DNA of 64,000 nucleotides from Megamerina dolium. Taxonomy: Eukaryota > Arthropoda > Insecta > Diptera > Megamerinidae. A model generated the notes under the pieces. The model was not told the DNA's origin. It worked only from the letters and a program-made list of their open reading frames with translations, and did no database searches. Positions 22,801-36,005 of this stretch are shown here, piece after piece (position 1 is the first letter of the stretch; every line of letters begins with the position of its first letter). Location of the stretch: NCBI GenBank assembly GCA_963854835.1, contig OY978528.1, forward strand, positions 12,122,242 through 12,186,241, read 5' to 3'. Made by a program: the position numbers and the translations under genes.

Positions 22801-25700
22801 GTTTGTATGTAGGTACCTGCTCATGCAGTTGCCGTTTGTGCAAATCTATTGTGAATACATTTTGCAGCACTATTTTTATGCAGACAGCGAAAAGAGGCGG
22901 CATAAGGTTATAATTTAGATGCAATTATAAATAATTGAAATAATATTTATTAAAAATTTAACATAATAAATAAATATTGAATAATGATTGTATGAATAAA
23001 TATTTCGAGATTTTTCCAATAGGGCCTGGGCCGTCACTGTTTTGTTTTTCCCCACAATTAGACAGCATTGTTATGCAAACACATATGCCATTTTACAGTG
23101 TATTTGTTGATAACAATGTTAAGTATAACAGGTAGAAATTACTACATTCGATCCAATTGGAACGTGAGATTAGTAATTTTAATTAGAAAAATTATGACTG
23201 TTATTTTTAATGAATATAAAACCAAGAAATATAATAAATATTATTCGATTGGAAAATACATAAATTAATCAAACATCAACAATGATGGATTGACAATATA
23301 TATTGACAAGTTATAATCGGAAATTGGCATTAAACTTATAAATAATAATTTGATAAAAATAGCTAGTATTCATGAGAATCTCTTTTCATAGATTAATACT
23401 GTTAGTTTTCTGATGAAATATTAGATATCTAAATCAGAGCTATATATTGTATATTTAAGGAAATTTTGTATTGAAGAAATTACACACAATTTGGAGTCAC
23501 TATAATAATTATCCATTTGAGAACTAAATTGAGAATAATTTGAAATGAGAAATTGTGCATATTGTGAATAGATGGATAAATTGATATTTCAAAACCTCTA
23601 AAAATAATTAAATTAAAAAGTGATGGCAGCCATTTTTCTTAAGCTCATCTGTATTCATGTCACGTACGTTTTTTGGACATTACAAAAAAAAAAAAGAAGA
23701 AGAAAAAAAAATTAGCTCAATAATGTTATAGTAGTTAAGTATCATTTTAAAAGAGTGTATGACATAAAGACTTAAAAAACAATAACATTAGATTACCTCA
23801 ATTTTTGAATTGTCTAAAATTATCAATAAATGACTCATGATGTAGGCACTTATTGTCTATCATATACATCTGTATGTAGTCATTATTATTCATGCAGTAT
23901 ATTCTGGAAGTGTGAAAATTTTGCTCTATATATTATCTACATACAGTTGAGATAATTAATATACTTACAGAGAAATTAGTCGATGTTAGGTTAGGTAAAG
24001 TGTGCCTCATCCTCATTATTGAGGTCGTAAAAGCCGCAATGTATTTAGGTACATACGTATCACATAGGTATAAATACAAATATTTTGTAACAATAATAAT
24101 ATGATTTTATTTTACAAAATTTCATCCCTTTTTTCGATAACTTATGTCAATCAAATTTTTATAAATTAATTTTTATACTTTTTTTTTCAATATTTACGTA
24201 CGTTATATATTATATAGGATACTAAGTACATGTTTTAGATACAGATCTTTACAAGACTGTCATTTTTATCTACTAGAATTTATTTATGTTTATTTGAAAG
24301 CTAATATTTCGAGTACTTAGGTACTTGTCTTGTTATTACATACTTATTTAAATTTAATTTAAAAACATGTTTACATAGTTTTGAAAAAAAAATCAAATTT
24401 TGTGTTGAATATGTAGATTATATAATGTATCTATTATAATGGCACGTGTGAAAGAATATATTTGTTGCAATTATGATTAAAAACATTTATATGCTGCTCG
24501 ATTATTTTGTTAATTTCTTTGATATTGTGACCTCAACATACCGTAAATGATAAAGGAATTAAAATGTTGCATAAATATAAATATAATTTCCCGTAGTTAT
24601 GATAAAAGTTAAGGTCATCTTAAATTTAGAATTATTTCACATATTTTCTATGTAAAAAAATTTTCAAAAATCCCAATATTAAGGTACGATTATATTTTGT
24701 GATCTTCGGAAATGTTCATATACAATACTTAAATAAAATTGTATAAATTAAATCGCGAAAATCCACAAGGCGAACTCTGGAATAAATTTCATTAGTCCTT
24801 GTGGTGGATGTAAAATCCTGAAAAGTCATAATAATAATTTACTACTGTAATTTTCGTATTTTACTTTATTCAGAATTTTTTAGTTGACGTTTGGGTTTTT
24901 TATCTTTAAATATCCCTTGTGGATCTTATCTATGGTCAGAGGATAAAGAGCAAAATTAAAAATGTTTCTAATTTGGTTTAATATTTTCATATCTATTATT
25001 AGTGTAATAAAAAATTAAGCGTTCAATAAATAAAAAACATTTAAAAATAGCAATGGTGAATGTGTTAATGTGGTATTGTCAATTTGAGCTTTACTACATA
25101 CTTCTACAGCTACTATATATTTTTACTCTAATATGTATAAATCTAAAAAAATATGATTATAACATAAATTGATTATTTATTTACTATCAAAATGATAGAT
25201 ACATACATATGTAGATATACTTGTATGCACGTGTACGTACTTTAAATTAACACACTGTATCTATTTATTAAATACAATGGCTGTACAATAAGTGTTTGGG
25301 AATGGTTAAAAATTGATACGTAATTTTTGGAAAATACTCGAATTAATGAAATTAATATCTGTACATTTCGCACGTAAATTCCTAACTTCTGTGTTATACT
25401 ATACTTAACAAATGTTTTCAACATTGAGCCCAAATATTTATGAAAATTCCTGAAGAGTAGACTTCTTCAATATTTGTGCATATAAATAAATAAATATGTA
25501 TGTATAGAATTATATATTAAAATATTTGAATAATTTGGGAGGGATTTCTTTTATTATTAAATATTTTTAAAGTTTTATTGGAAGGGCACTAATTATCTTT
25601 GTCCGTTACGAATAGTGGAAATTACTTTTTTTAGATTTTGCCACAGAGCTCTTTCGGAATTTAACAAATATTTAAAAAATATTGTAACTATTGATTAATT
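19850..25700. other. Gene-free AT-rich stretch
   Basis: No convincing exon on either strand. Short frames at 20127-20521, 21027-21308, 21526-21771 and 22683-23268 lack domains and splice context. The only structured feature I see is the hairpin at 20688-20824. A GTTAGGTTAGG motif near 23987 resembles sequence common in fly repeats. Confidence 0.5.
20688..20824. mobile_element. MITE-like imperfect inverted repeat, ~137 bp
   Basis: The left arm at 20688-20720 (TATCAATGGTCAAACGTTGA and onward) is the near-perfect inverse of the right arm at 20792-20824. It matches at about 28 of 33 positions. The loop is AT-rich with a run of T. Both ends finish in TA. The size and structure fit a miniature inverted-repeat element with a TA target, but no family can be named. 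Confidence 0.5.
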
Positions 25701-25730
25701 TTAAAGAATTTACGAAATATGGGGTAGCTC

Positions 25731-26200
25731 ATGTTGTTATTGAGACTATTTAAGTCAAATGTCATCTCAGTATTGGTCTATCAATGTGAGACCTGGTTTG
25801 TAACCGACTTTCTTATTGGAAAAATTCAAAGTTTCATCAACAGATGTCTCCGACGTATTCTCAAGGTGTGGTGGCCAAATGTCATCAGTAACTATGACTT
25901 ATATGAGAAATGTACAATATACCAACTATATAAAACTACGAAAATGGCGGTGGCTAGGTCACACATTGCGAATGGATGCCAAAAAGATTTATCGACAAGC
26001 TCTTGATTGGTACCCACAAGGCAGCCTGGGGACGTCCTGGAAACACATGGAGAAGAACTTTGCAAAAGGAAACCAAGGAGTCGGGAAAAACGTGGAACGA
26101 GCTAAAGATTTTGGCGAAAAACAGAACCAGGTGGAAGTGCTTTATTGAGGCCTTATGCTCGAGTGGGAGATACAGGAATTGATGATGATAATGATATGTT
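25731..26200 (+). mobile_element. Non-LTR retrotransposon 3' fragment (reverse transcriptase tail)
   Basis: With two frame changes the plus strand gives SVLVYQCETW, IQSFINRCLRRILK, WRWLGHTLRMDAKKIYRQAL, GRPGNTWRRTLQKE and TRWKCFIEALCSS. These are the conserved terminal blocks of a non-LTR reverse transcriptase of the widespread invertebrate type. It is frameshifted at least twice and 5'-truncated. It ends about 50 bases before the mariner remnant. Confidence 0.75.
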
Positions 26201-26244
26201 GTTATGTATTCAATCACCGTCTGAAGCATAACAAAATTTAATAT

Positions 26245-27160
26245 TGAAAAGATTTTTCTTTCGAACGGTACTCACCTGCCGGCAAGAATTGGCAATTTTA
26301 CCGGCAGTAACAATTTGCCAAAATTGAAGAATTGGAAGCATTATTCTACCAAGATTGTTGTCAAATGCAAAAAAATCACGCAGAATCCTTGGAAGTGACT
26401 CAATTAACCATTTTCGAACGTTTAAAAGCAGCTGGATTCATTCAAAAGTAAGGAAATTGAGTGCCACATAAATTGAAACCAAGAGATGTTGAAAGGTAAT
26501 TTTGTATGTTAGAAATGTTGTTCGAGCGATGCAAAAAGAAGTTATTTTTGCATCAGATTTTTTTGCGGGTGACGAAAAATGGATTCATTACGACAATTCG
26601 AAGCGCAAGAAATCGTATGTGAAGCACGACCAACCATCAAAATCCACGGCGAAGCAGAATATTCATAGCGCGAAGGTGATACTCTGCATTTGGTGGGATC
26701 AGAAGGATGTGTTGTTGTATTATGAGCTGTTGAAATCGGGTCAGATGATCACAATTGATTCGTTTGAAGAGATCAATCGCCGACCAAACCGACACGAGTC
26801 TATAGTATTCCATTATGATAACGCTCGGCCTCATGTTGCAAGATCGATTAAAAATACAGCGGCTGGGAAGTTTTAACTCACCCGCCTTATAGCCCAAACA
26901 TTGCACTATTTATTTCTATCGATCCAGAATGCTTTTACTGGAATACTCTTCACTTCAGTGCAGGGTATCCAAAATTGGCTGGATTCATTTTTAGCTTCAA
27001 AAAGTTATAGCTAACGCTAGTCCCAATATGATGCAATATTTTACGAGTCAAATAATTAACATTTTTTCCGATTTAATCACTAATTGTCGCCATTTGATTT
27101 CTTCATGAATTTTTCTACAGTTGGCCGACCAATCCTGCTATGCAAGCTTGCATAAATGCA
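26245..27160 (+). pseudogene. Decayed mariner transposase
   Basis: A mariner-family DDD transposase in several frames. An N-terminal piece (TIFERLKAAGFIQK) ends at a stop. The central open frame 26502-26876 holds GDEKWIHYDN with the first catalytic Asp, the block KVILCIWWDQK, and YDNARPH with the second Asp. After 26880 the frame shifts and NALT-type C-terminal sequence continues (IQNWLDSFLASK). The segment expected to carry the third Asp, after PPYSPNIA, is missing several codons. With stops, frameshifts and that deletion it cannot encode an active enzyme. I did not find convincing terminal repeats. Confidence 0.85.
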
Positions 27161-27894
27161 CCAAATTTGTGCACAAAATCAATGTGTATTTATCTGAGCT
27201 TCAATTGTACTGTATGAGCATTATTCTCTGAGTGTGTGTGGGAGTTATATTGCAACTTTATTTAATTCGAAACATAACGATGTGTCTTTATAGCTTCATT
27301 AGTGCAACGCCTTATCCTCTACAATTTTCTACATTCTGTTTGTCTGCACACGCAAATACTACAAAACAATATGAAAACAAAAAGAAAAGGGTGAAAAAAA
27401 TAAAATGATGATACACGCAAACTTATGCTCACTTGCATAATATCTATAGAATGCTTTGGTACATACGAGTACTCGTCCATATACATACATATGTGTATGT
27501 ATGTATGTCTACCTATAGATAGATCGTTCCTTAGACATTGAGTCTTTATTGAAGCTCACGTATTGAGTATTAAAAAAAAAAAATGTATACATTATGTGTT
27601 ATTGTTGCTTGTCATATTGCATTTATGATTGTTATTGTTATTATTTTAATACAATTGTGTCACATCTATTGTTTCATATCGCATAAATTTAGGAAGAGAT
27701 CCTTTAAGCGATTGTCTCTTTTTTTATATTTTATTATTAAAATTGTTTTTATAGATTCCTATGAAAATGCAAGTACTTATTATGTCGCAAAGTTGTTATC
27801 TAAGCGAAGAAATTAGTGGGTGTTTAAATGGTTACATAAAACTTAAGCATACATGTGAACTTATCATATTGAGCTTGTGTGCTTGGTATTGAAA

Positions 27895-28700
27895 TTTTTT
27901 TTTTCTCCTTTAAACTCCTAATTGGAGCATAGGGCCTCCACATTGCTTCGCCATCGCACACGGTTTTGGGCAGTTGATCTAGCGCCTTCCCATGTGATGC
28001 CGGCAGCAGCTAGCTCACCCAGCATTGATCGTCTACAGGTGTTGAAATATGAATATATATTTTTTATAAATATCTAAAATTGTACATTTTTATTGAAGTA
28101 AAGAAATAAGTGCCCTTCTGTAAAAAGATGCTGAAATCCTAGTCGATTATTGAAAAAAAAATTGAAAAAGTACACGATTTTATGAAAGTTGTGCCTTATT
28201 CGGTACTCGTCACCAACACAAATAGGTCCAAAGATCTTGCGTAGGACTTTTCTCTCGAAAACTCCAAGCATTCGCACATCCGAGGTGGAAATTGTCCAGG
28301 CTTCAGCGCCATATATAAGTACAGGCCTGATGAGAGACTTGTAGAGTGTAGTTTTTTTTTCTTCGAGAGAGGGCTCGACTTCTCAATTGCTTACTTAGCC
28401 CAAAGTAGCATCTGTTTGCAAGAGTGATCCTTCGCAATATTTCCAGGCTGACGTCATTACTGCTGTTAATGTTGGTTCCAAAATAGAGAAAGTCCCTTAC
28501 TACTTCAAAAGCGTAGTTGTCAACAGTGACGTACTGTCCAAGACGCCGGGACTCTTTGTTTGTTGACACTAGATACTTCGTCTTGGCCTCGTTCACCGTA
28601 AGACCCATTCGACGAGACTCTCTTTCCAACTCTGAGAATGCTGCACTGACTGCTCGCATGTTCATGCCGAACTATAAAGTTTTGATTTACGGAAGCTAAA
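27895..28700 (-). mobile_element. Non-LTR retrotransposon fragment with internal insertion
   Basis: On the minus strand, 28665-28303 encodes a reverse transcriptase segment (FSELERESRRMGLTVNEAKT, FLYFGTNI). It continues through a frameshift to [17 protein letters not shown] and [19 protein letters not shown]. Homology stops near 28200, resumes at 28035-27940 with the C-terminal block RSTAQNRVRWRSNVEALCS, and ends in a poly-A (T run at 27894-27904 on plus). The 150-base gap in homology looks like a later insertion or scrambled segment. Same family and orientation as 9862-10165. Confidence 0.8.
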
Positions 28701-28899
28701 TTCGAAGTTCGTTCCACATCGTTTAACAGATGATTTCAAAATTGTACCGAATGGAGCATTACAAAGTCATCATTAGCTTCGCTCGACGTGACGAAAACTT
28801 CGTGAAATCGATTGTGAGTGGTCAAGCGTCAAAGTATTGAATGGCGGTCACTAGAAATCCAAATAAATCTCATTTAATGAAGTCAAAAATCAAAACAAT

Positions 28900-29075
28900 A
28901 CTCATTTAATTTTACAATTCCAATGGAATTATTCATAAAGAGTTCGTTCCAAGTGCATCAACGGTTAATGCCAATAATTATGTTCTTCATGAACTGTGCT
29001 CCGCAATGGCCGCATTAATATTTGTTTTGCGCAACAATTTGAACAGTGCTGATTTAGATTATAACCGTTTTTAAA
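28900..29075 (+). pseudogene. Mariner-like transposase fragment
   Basis: IHKEFVPSASTVNANNYV followed by a Leu-rich stretch resembles the region just before the second catalytic Asp of mariner transposases. About 50 codons remain and end in a stop. It is too diverged to assign to the same element as 26245-27160. Confidence 0.5.
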
Positions 29076-32000
29076 AACTAATCTATTGGAGGAGCATAAG
29101 TTTGATTTCTCATTTCGAAGATCATTTGAATATTTTCGTCATATTTTGTAGTTGATGGTAGACAAACTGTGAATTACCATTTTTTAAAGAATATTTTTAA
29201 TGGTTAATTTTTGCACTATTGCAAAACGTCGTTTAATGCGGTTTCTACAATGCAAATGCTGATTTATAAATGCGTGCTTACAGGGTTGCATACACCGAAC
29301 TCAGGCACAAACACCAAAAAGGAAAAAAGGAATTTTCTTATTGTATTGTAATGTGTACCTTACATACAAACATATTCCTATTCGTATACTGTGCTTGCTG
29401 ACTTTGCATATGCCACAAGATACTACACAGTGTGAAGCGTACAAAATTTGAACTTTATGCAGAAATGGGCGAGCGCATGCGTGAAGCGTTTTTAATCATT
29501 GTGCAGGCATCGCAAAAGGAATTCTCTTTTTGATGTGGCCTTTTTCCTTTTTTTTTTCATTTTTTTGCCGGTGTTTTGTTCTGTTTCTTTTATTCCATAT
29601 AGGCAAACTATTGTATATGCCATATATACGAGTACATGCATACAATATATATTTTGCTATTACTATTATTCCTTTCTTTTGTGTATAAAGACTGATTTAC
29701 TATGATCCGCTTAAGTTTTATGGGCAGAAAGATCAAAGTTTTAAGATATTGACACCTTGTTAAGCATACTACATATGTATAAACATATACATATGTAGGT
29801 ACTTGTACTTGTACACACACACACACACACACACACAAACGTTATTCTTTTGTTCATTTTCTTTTCTCTTCGGCAGAATTTTTCTTTTGATGCAGTAATC
29901 GATAAAATACTTCTTATTATAAGCTTATGTCTTCATTCTATAAGTGAAAATGTACACAATTTATAGTATACCTAATATAATATGCCTAGCGTGCCAATAA
30001 TCAAATGAAAATATTCACTAACGAGCCCTAGTGCATCCGCTTTTGACGAAAGGCATCTCTTTCTCGGAAATACCTAGAATCAAATAAATCAATGGATCCA
30101 AATAATATGAACGTCTAATCCAAACAGTAGATTAGCTTTGATGTACTTTGTAATAGTAAAAGCTGCACTTAGAAATAAGATGGCCCCAATATCTGAAATT
30201 ATCGATATTGTTCGAGAGACCCTCTAGAAATATGAGGTTAACTAAAACATCCACTAATTATGCAATCTTAAGCCAATAAGATAATATTTTGTATTTGCGA
30301 CCTAAATCTGAAATTGAAAAAATTAGTATATTTCTAAAAGTAACATTATATAATATAAAAATAATTATTTAGGGCTTTTCTTTATTTTCCAAACAACATT
30401 GCAGTCAATGCCTTAGACTTTTACGTGTTCAAAATACTATTGGTGGTCAGAGTCGTCAGATAAGTAATATTTTTAAAGTATCTTAAAAGTCAAAACTCTA
30501 TAGAATTAAGCAATTACACTTTGCTAAAGTATTTCGTCACATAAGAATTTTACTTCCACGATTGTAGATGAGTATTCGCGAGCTAGTCGTAGTTGCGTTT
30601 TTTTTTTTCAGAATTTCAGTCGCAATTTCCAAACCTTCTTTGATCGGCGTAAAATTTTACATTTAATAGTTTTTTGATCACATTAGATTTTTAGAGGGTG
30701 TCCCGAAAAAATATATTTTTTTTCCCCATACAAATTATGGCCACCCTAATTCAGAAGAATGACATTTGATTTGTTATAAGACAAGTTTTCTATGTTTTCT
30801 ATGTAAAAATCTAACAAAAATAGATTTTAATATTAAATTTTAATTTTTACTACAACTACGACACAAACAGCTTAGTTAATAAGATACCTGCAAGACAGGT
30901 AAAAATTAGCTTACTCGTATAATTATTGGAATATGGTCCCCAACAGAGTATTTAATCTTTAACAATTTCGACAATTTTCAGGAGTCTCTATGGACCAAAT
31001 ATTTTCAAAAACATTAATGAATAATTGTTTGATTAGAAACATAATCACAAAAAAAATTTTTATTTGATAACGACTAAGTTCACGTTATCGCCCAATTATC
31101 GCTAAAGCTTAAATATTTTAAGAAAATACAGCAAAATTTATTTTGATATGAAAACAGCATTACTTTCTTATAGTTAGCCTCATGAATATGCATATCAGTT
31201 ATGCTAAAAGCTCTGCAGACATAGTGCCAAGGGCTAATTTTCTAGACTTGATACACATATTACAATAGATTAGATTCAGTTGCGGCTTTTCAAACCGTAA
31301 ATATCACGTACAATCACGTCAAATAAGTGAACGTGTGGCATAACATATTTTTTCTTCTTCAGAAAAGTTGATTAATTGCTAACGCCTTAGTACTTTAGAA
31401 AGTTCTGGTACACAAACTTTAGTCATCAGTACAGTTTCTCGGTTGTTTTTTATATTACTGAAGTTGGACTGGACTGGACTGAGTTGATTCCTTATAATAT
31501 TGATATCAAATGAGAGCCAAAAATGTCTCCATCTTCAGTGTATTATTAAAAAAAGGTTAGCATAGGATGTCCGACGGACCAGAGTAATTAGAGAGTAACA
31601 TTGTTGGATTATGGATCGCTGAATACGACTCTGTAATCGGATTTCCATCATCGTCATCAAGTTTCTTTTTAACATCGTGTTTTCTACAATTTTTTAGGTT
31701 TCTGTACTTATAAAGAAACCTGATGGTGATGGCGGAAATCTGACCACAGATTCGCATTCACCGACCTATAGTTTTTTCTTTTGGGGCTGTGCAATATGAA
31801 ATTTAATTGAGCCTATTCGCAATTGGAATGTTAAGTGTACTATGTTGTAGTCGTAAGAAAATCAATAATTTCATTATAATTATACTCTTAAAAAATTTTT
31901 ATTTTTCGAATTTTCCTGCTCATTTAGTTTAAATATATGTAATCTTAGTGATGGTATCAAGGAAACAAAATCATGTTACAAGCATTTTTAAAGGGAATTC

Positions 32001-33700
32001 CAAATGGTATTTCTCTTCTTGTATTGATTAAGGTTTTATTACTTTTTTTTACTACAATTTTTTCCATAAATTTTAACTGCTGGTCTTATAGCACACACCC
32101 ATATTATATGCAACAGAAACACGGCTGCTAATTTTATAGCTTTTAGATTGGTTTGTCTTTTTTTCGTTTTTCGTATCTCTCATTTCTAAATTGCACATCT
32201 TGTAATTTCGTTCTGCATTTAATTTTCTACATTTTTTTCTACGTTTTTCGGTTTATCTCAAATATAAATATGTGCGTACGTACATATGTGCGTACGTACG
32301 TGTATGTATATAAATATGAGAATACTCCTCCTTCTACTCTGTTTGTACCATTTTGATTGACATCACTTTGTATGTGCTATGTACGAGTGTGTACGTATGA
32401 CGATAATGATTGTTCCATAGCACTGCGCATCCACTTGAAGATAAGTAGTTATGGAAAGTGCAAAATGTCGTAAAATGACACCTCAACAACAATATCAGTG
32501 ATCTTTTCGATATTAAAATGTATCGTGTGTTCAGCATAAAATTCCTAAATTACGATTCATTACTTATGCATATTGAAAATGTTGCCGAAGAGAAGGAGGA
32601 GGAGGAGGATGGGGAAGGCAATGTAGTACACACTGTGAGTACACATTAAACGTTCCAACGAATTAAGTGTGAGTATTCTTAGAAAGCGAATTATATAGGA
32701 AATGAAAAGTATATGCATAATATTCATATTAATATCACAGCGTGTCTGAGTTTAACCCAAGTAGACTCTTTTGACTTTGTCATCTAACCTTACTTTGGAA
32801 AAATGCATGCGCTTTGCGATAAAAACATTTTTTTCTTTTTCAAACACAATCCATTTTAATTCGTATATTTATATAAAGGTGTGGTAAAGAAAAAAAAAAC
32901 GAGAAGCACATTATAATAACCCCAGGCTGTGTTGTACAGCAAACACATCAAATTTGGTATAATTGTTACTTATTTCTCAAGGCCTCATTGCGTTGCTAAG
33001 GGATGCCTGTATAAAAAATTGGGATCATGTCAGTAACAAACTGATTATATTTTACTTAACTATTCACAGGCGTCTCTTACTCTTCCCCATTTGAAGGAAT
33101 CTATATTTGCCTTTCTGTTGAGTTGAGGTGAGGTGAGTTTTTTTTTTTGTATGAGAATGACAGATTTGTTCTCATTCTCATCGTCTAAATATCGTTAAGA
33201 GGTCAGAATCTCTATTTTTGAATATGTCGTTGAGAATTCTCACACCAAAATGGCGACATTCTCATACAAACTCTCACCAATCAGTAACTACAAATTACAC
33301 CATAGTTCGTTCAACTATTTTTCAAATTGTGTCTGAATAACTGATGGCATACTGAACTGGCAGACGTCATCAATATACATGTTTGTCCAATATGGGAAGG
33401 GTTTAATCTTGTTTCGGTGATTTCTGTACAAATTGCGTATACGATATTTATCGTTTAGTATAACAGTTTTTAGAACTTTTGATTGGGACTTTTGCCAAAG
33501 GAACTCTCTCAAATGAGCACGCATATCTTTGACATTTCTGTTCAGTATGTATATTTTTACACATTACAAAAAAAAAAAAAATAAAGACCCACTCGAACAA
33601 CGTTAAGAAGTTGTGGACATTTGTTTTCAGTATTCATAATTTATGATCTATATTTACAGAATATTTCGCCTGTAATCGGCCCAAATAATCGGTGATTTAA
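29076..33700. other. Gene-free stretch with microsatellites
   Basis: No supportable exon. It contains a (CA)n tract and many TACATA/GTACGT runs. A 27-codon acidic frame near 32570-32650 ends at a GTGAGT but has no matching partner exon. A GGGTGTCCCG motif near 30700 resembles ends of Tc1-like elements. Confidence 0.45.
29813..29837. repeat. (CA)n microsatellite
   Basis: About twelve uninterrupted CA units within TACATA-rich DNA. Confidence 0.95.
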
Positions 33701-33739
33701 GCAGTTTAGAAGCAATGTGATTAATCGATTTACCTCTAC

Positions 33740-34170
33740 ATATCAAGCTCATACTGTGCGTACCCAGGAAGCCATCATCGCTTTAGAAATGAGTGCTACC
33801 GATGATCTACATTTGCTGATCGAACCCGTTTTCATCAACATGGCTTCTTTCCGCCCAATATTGTGAAAGATTTTGGAAAGATATTGGCCTATAGCCATAT
33901 AAGAGCTAATTCGTATAGGAAATGCAGCCATTGAACCATAGTTTACATCGTATCTTTGGAATATGTTGCGTGAAATCATTTTTAGTGATAAATCTCTTTT
34001 CTGGCTTAGTGGGTATAATCATCACGAGAATCTCAAGATTCTATTACATCTTGAAAAAGTCAGTATTTGGTGGGCTGTGCCTATATTAAAAAACAAAACA
34101 TCCGATCCAATTACTATTTCGATCAATAATCTTTCAATTTGATGCTATTGGCTAAATGTAAATCCAAACC
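33740..34170 (+). pseudogene. Tc1/mariner-like transposase fossil
   Basis: The plus strand reads VRTQEAIIALEMS, then after stops MLREIIFSDKSLFWLSGYN and LHLEKVSIWWAVPI. The order and spacing match a DDE transposase around its first catalytic Asp (IIFSDE-type block followed by HPEKVTVW-type block). Several stops and at least one frame change mark it as dead. It may belong to the same lineage as the fragment at 10190-10330. Confidence 0.65.
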
Positions 34171-35094
34171 TCATTAGGTACCCTTCAGAGTGTTATTTGT
34201 AATGTTATATGTACTTAAATAAATTGATTTACAATAATAAATTTTACTAGGCATACTCGAATGCTGATTTTTACGTGACACAATTTTATTATTCTAGTAT
34301 TTTTGTCATTCTATATTGCAATACGTATGTCATCGTGCCATAAAAAATCAAAAAAGAAAAAAAAAATTGCTAGTAACTAAAATCTTAAGTGTGTACTTAT
34401 ATACGTATTGTATGTTGCTAAAGAAAATTTCCACTCTCATTAAAGTGTTTGACATCTGAACCTTTCACATTTTCCACCACCCTCTCTCACTCTAGTAAAA
34501 GAGATAAAAGAAAATACTCGTACTAGTACTAATAAATTAACAGTTCATGATATCCCACAGCGTCACAAAAGAGAACACGTTGCCACACATAGTTCAAGGA
34601 AAGTTAATTTCTAAATATTTATAATAAATAAGAAGAAATACAATAATAAACATCATCATAAAACCAACAATAGCAAAAGATATAATTTTATGCAAACAAG
34701 AACTAAATCTTTTGTAGTTTCTTAAGTGAATATTCATGGCATCTCAGCACTTGCGAACTAAGCAAGGAGGAAAAAATTAAAAAAATAAAAATAAAATTGA
34801 CCAAAAAAATTCTATTAAATCACTATTCATGCAAAAATGTTAAGTGCCTCTATTAAATATATAGAATGTAAAGTACCAATATAATGACAACATTTTAGAA
34901 TAAGCATTAAAATGTTTTTAGTCATTTAGAACACGGATGATCTTTTTCATATACTACCTATATATATATGCAATATATGGATATAATTAACTTGTATGTA
35001 TATGTATGTAAATATGTCACAAGAATAAAAAAAAAGAAAATACTGTTATATTGTATTTTAACAGTGTCAGTATTTGTCAGTAATCACATTTGAC

Positions 35095-35275
35095 ATAGTC
35101 GTTATTGGAAGAAATTATTACAATTTCACGAATCCTCTGCATGAGTTCATAAAATAGTTCATAGTCGGGTATAGGAAGAAATTATTACAAATTCATCCAG
35201 TTGCTTTAATGAGTACATAAAATGCATAGTGCATAGTATTGTAATGGAAAAATTATCAGAATTTTACAAATGCTC
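35095..35275 (+). repeat. ~65-bp degenerate tandem repeat, three copies
   Basis: Units start near 35095, 35160 and 35231. The first two share CATAGTCG...GGAAGAAATTATTACAA and later TAAAATG/TAAAATA blocks. The third is more diverged. Confidence 0.65.
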
Positions 35276-35579
35276 TACATCAAACAGACCACACACACAC
35301 ACATGTAATTTAAATTATTTTTAACTTCTATTGGTGGAGACAAGTTATTAAATTTATATTTTACTTGAAAAGTCCTCTCATCTGAACAACTATTTGATTC
35401 ATAAGGGTGGCTCTATATTTCGATTTTCTTCGATTCTTATAGTTGAACGTCTTTCGAAAGAAAATATAAGAATCGTCCTTTTTATGGCAATTAAAAAAAA
35501 AAAAAATTGAAGTAAAATTTTTGATAAAATCACTTTGCTTAAGCACAAGATGACTGTCTATATTCGTGGGAATATTTAG

Positions 35580-35656
35580 GTCACGTTACGTAACTCAATT
35601 AGCTACTGCGTTGGACTGCTGTGCTTAAGTCGTAAGTTCGAATTTAGTCCGCGACA
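35580..35656 (+). other. tRNA-like remnant
   Basis: GTCACGT at 35580-35586 and CCGCGAC at 35649-35655 pair at five of seven positions as an acceptor stem, with A as the discriminator. T-loop TTCGAAT sits exactly where expected (35637-35643) and an A-box-like TAACTCAATTAGC lies near the 5' end. The D stem pairs weakly, while the anticodon and T stems fail, so it is a decayed tRNA or a tRNA-derived SINE head rather than a working gene. Confidence 0.4.
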
Positions 35657-36005
35657 TATTTAATACAAAACAAATGATTTATTTGTTCGACAGTAACAAT
35701 TTACCATGTAAACGTTTTTAAAATGCTCAGAAAAAGCAATATCAGTGGATCAGTGGCTATTAAAAGAAATTGTCATTCCATACATTCACAACAATACTGG
35801 AAGAGAGACGAGTATTTCTGTTGCAAATTAGAAAACGATTACTTTCGATATCTTTCATTCTATTCATTTCACCTTTTTGTTACTTATAAATTCAATGCTT
35901 TTTATTATTAAGAATTTATGTGAATTTGATTTTTGAAGCTGTAAAATTTAAATAAAGCAATAAATAAACAAACAAAAAATCATTGTTAATTCATAATGTT
36001 ATGAT

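Noticed and set aside
29813..29837. Possible CRISPR-like spacing of repeats
   Set aside because: Simple CA microsatellite. The window is clearly eukaryotic and has no spaced-repeat array.
32560..32650. Acidic mini-exon (EEKEEEEDGEG) followed by GTGAGT
   Set aside because: The Glu run comes from a GGA simple repeat. No acceptor and no partner exon of matching phase was found.
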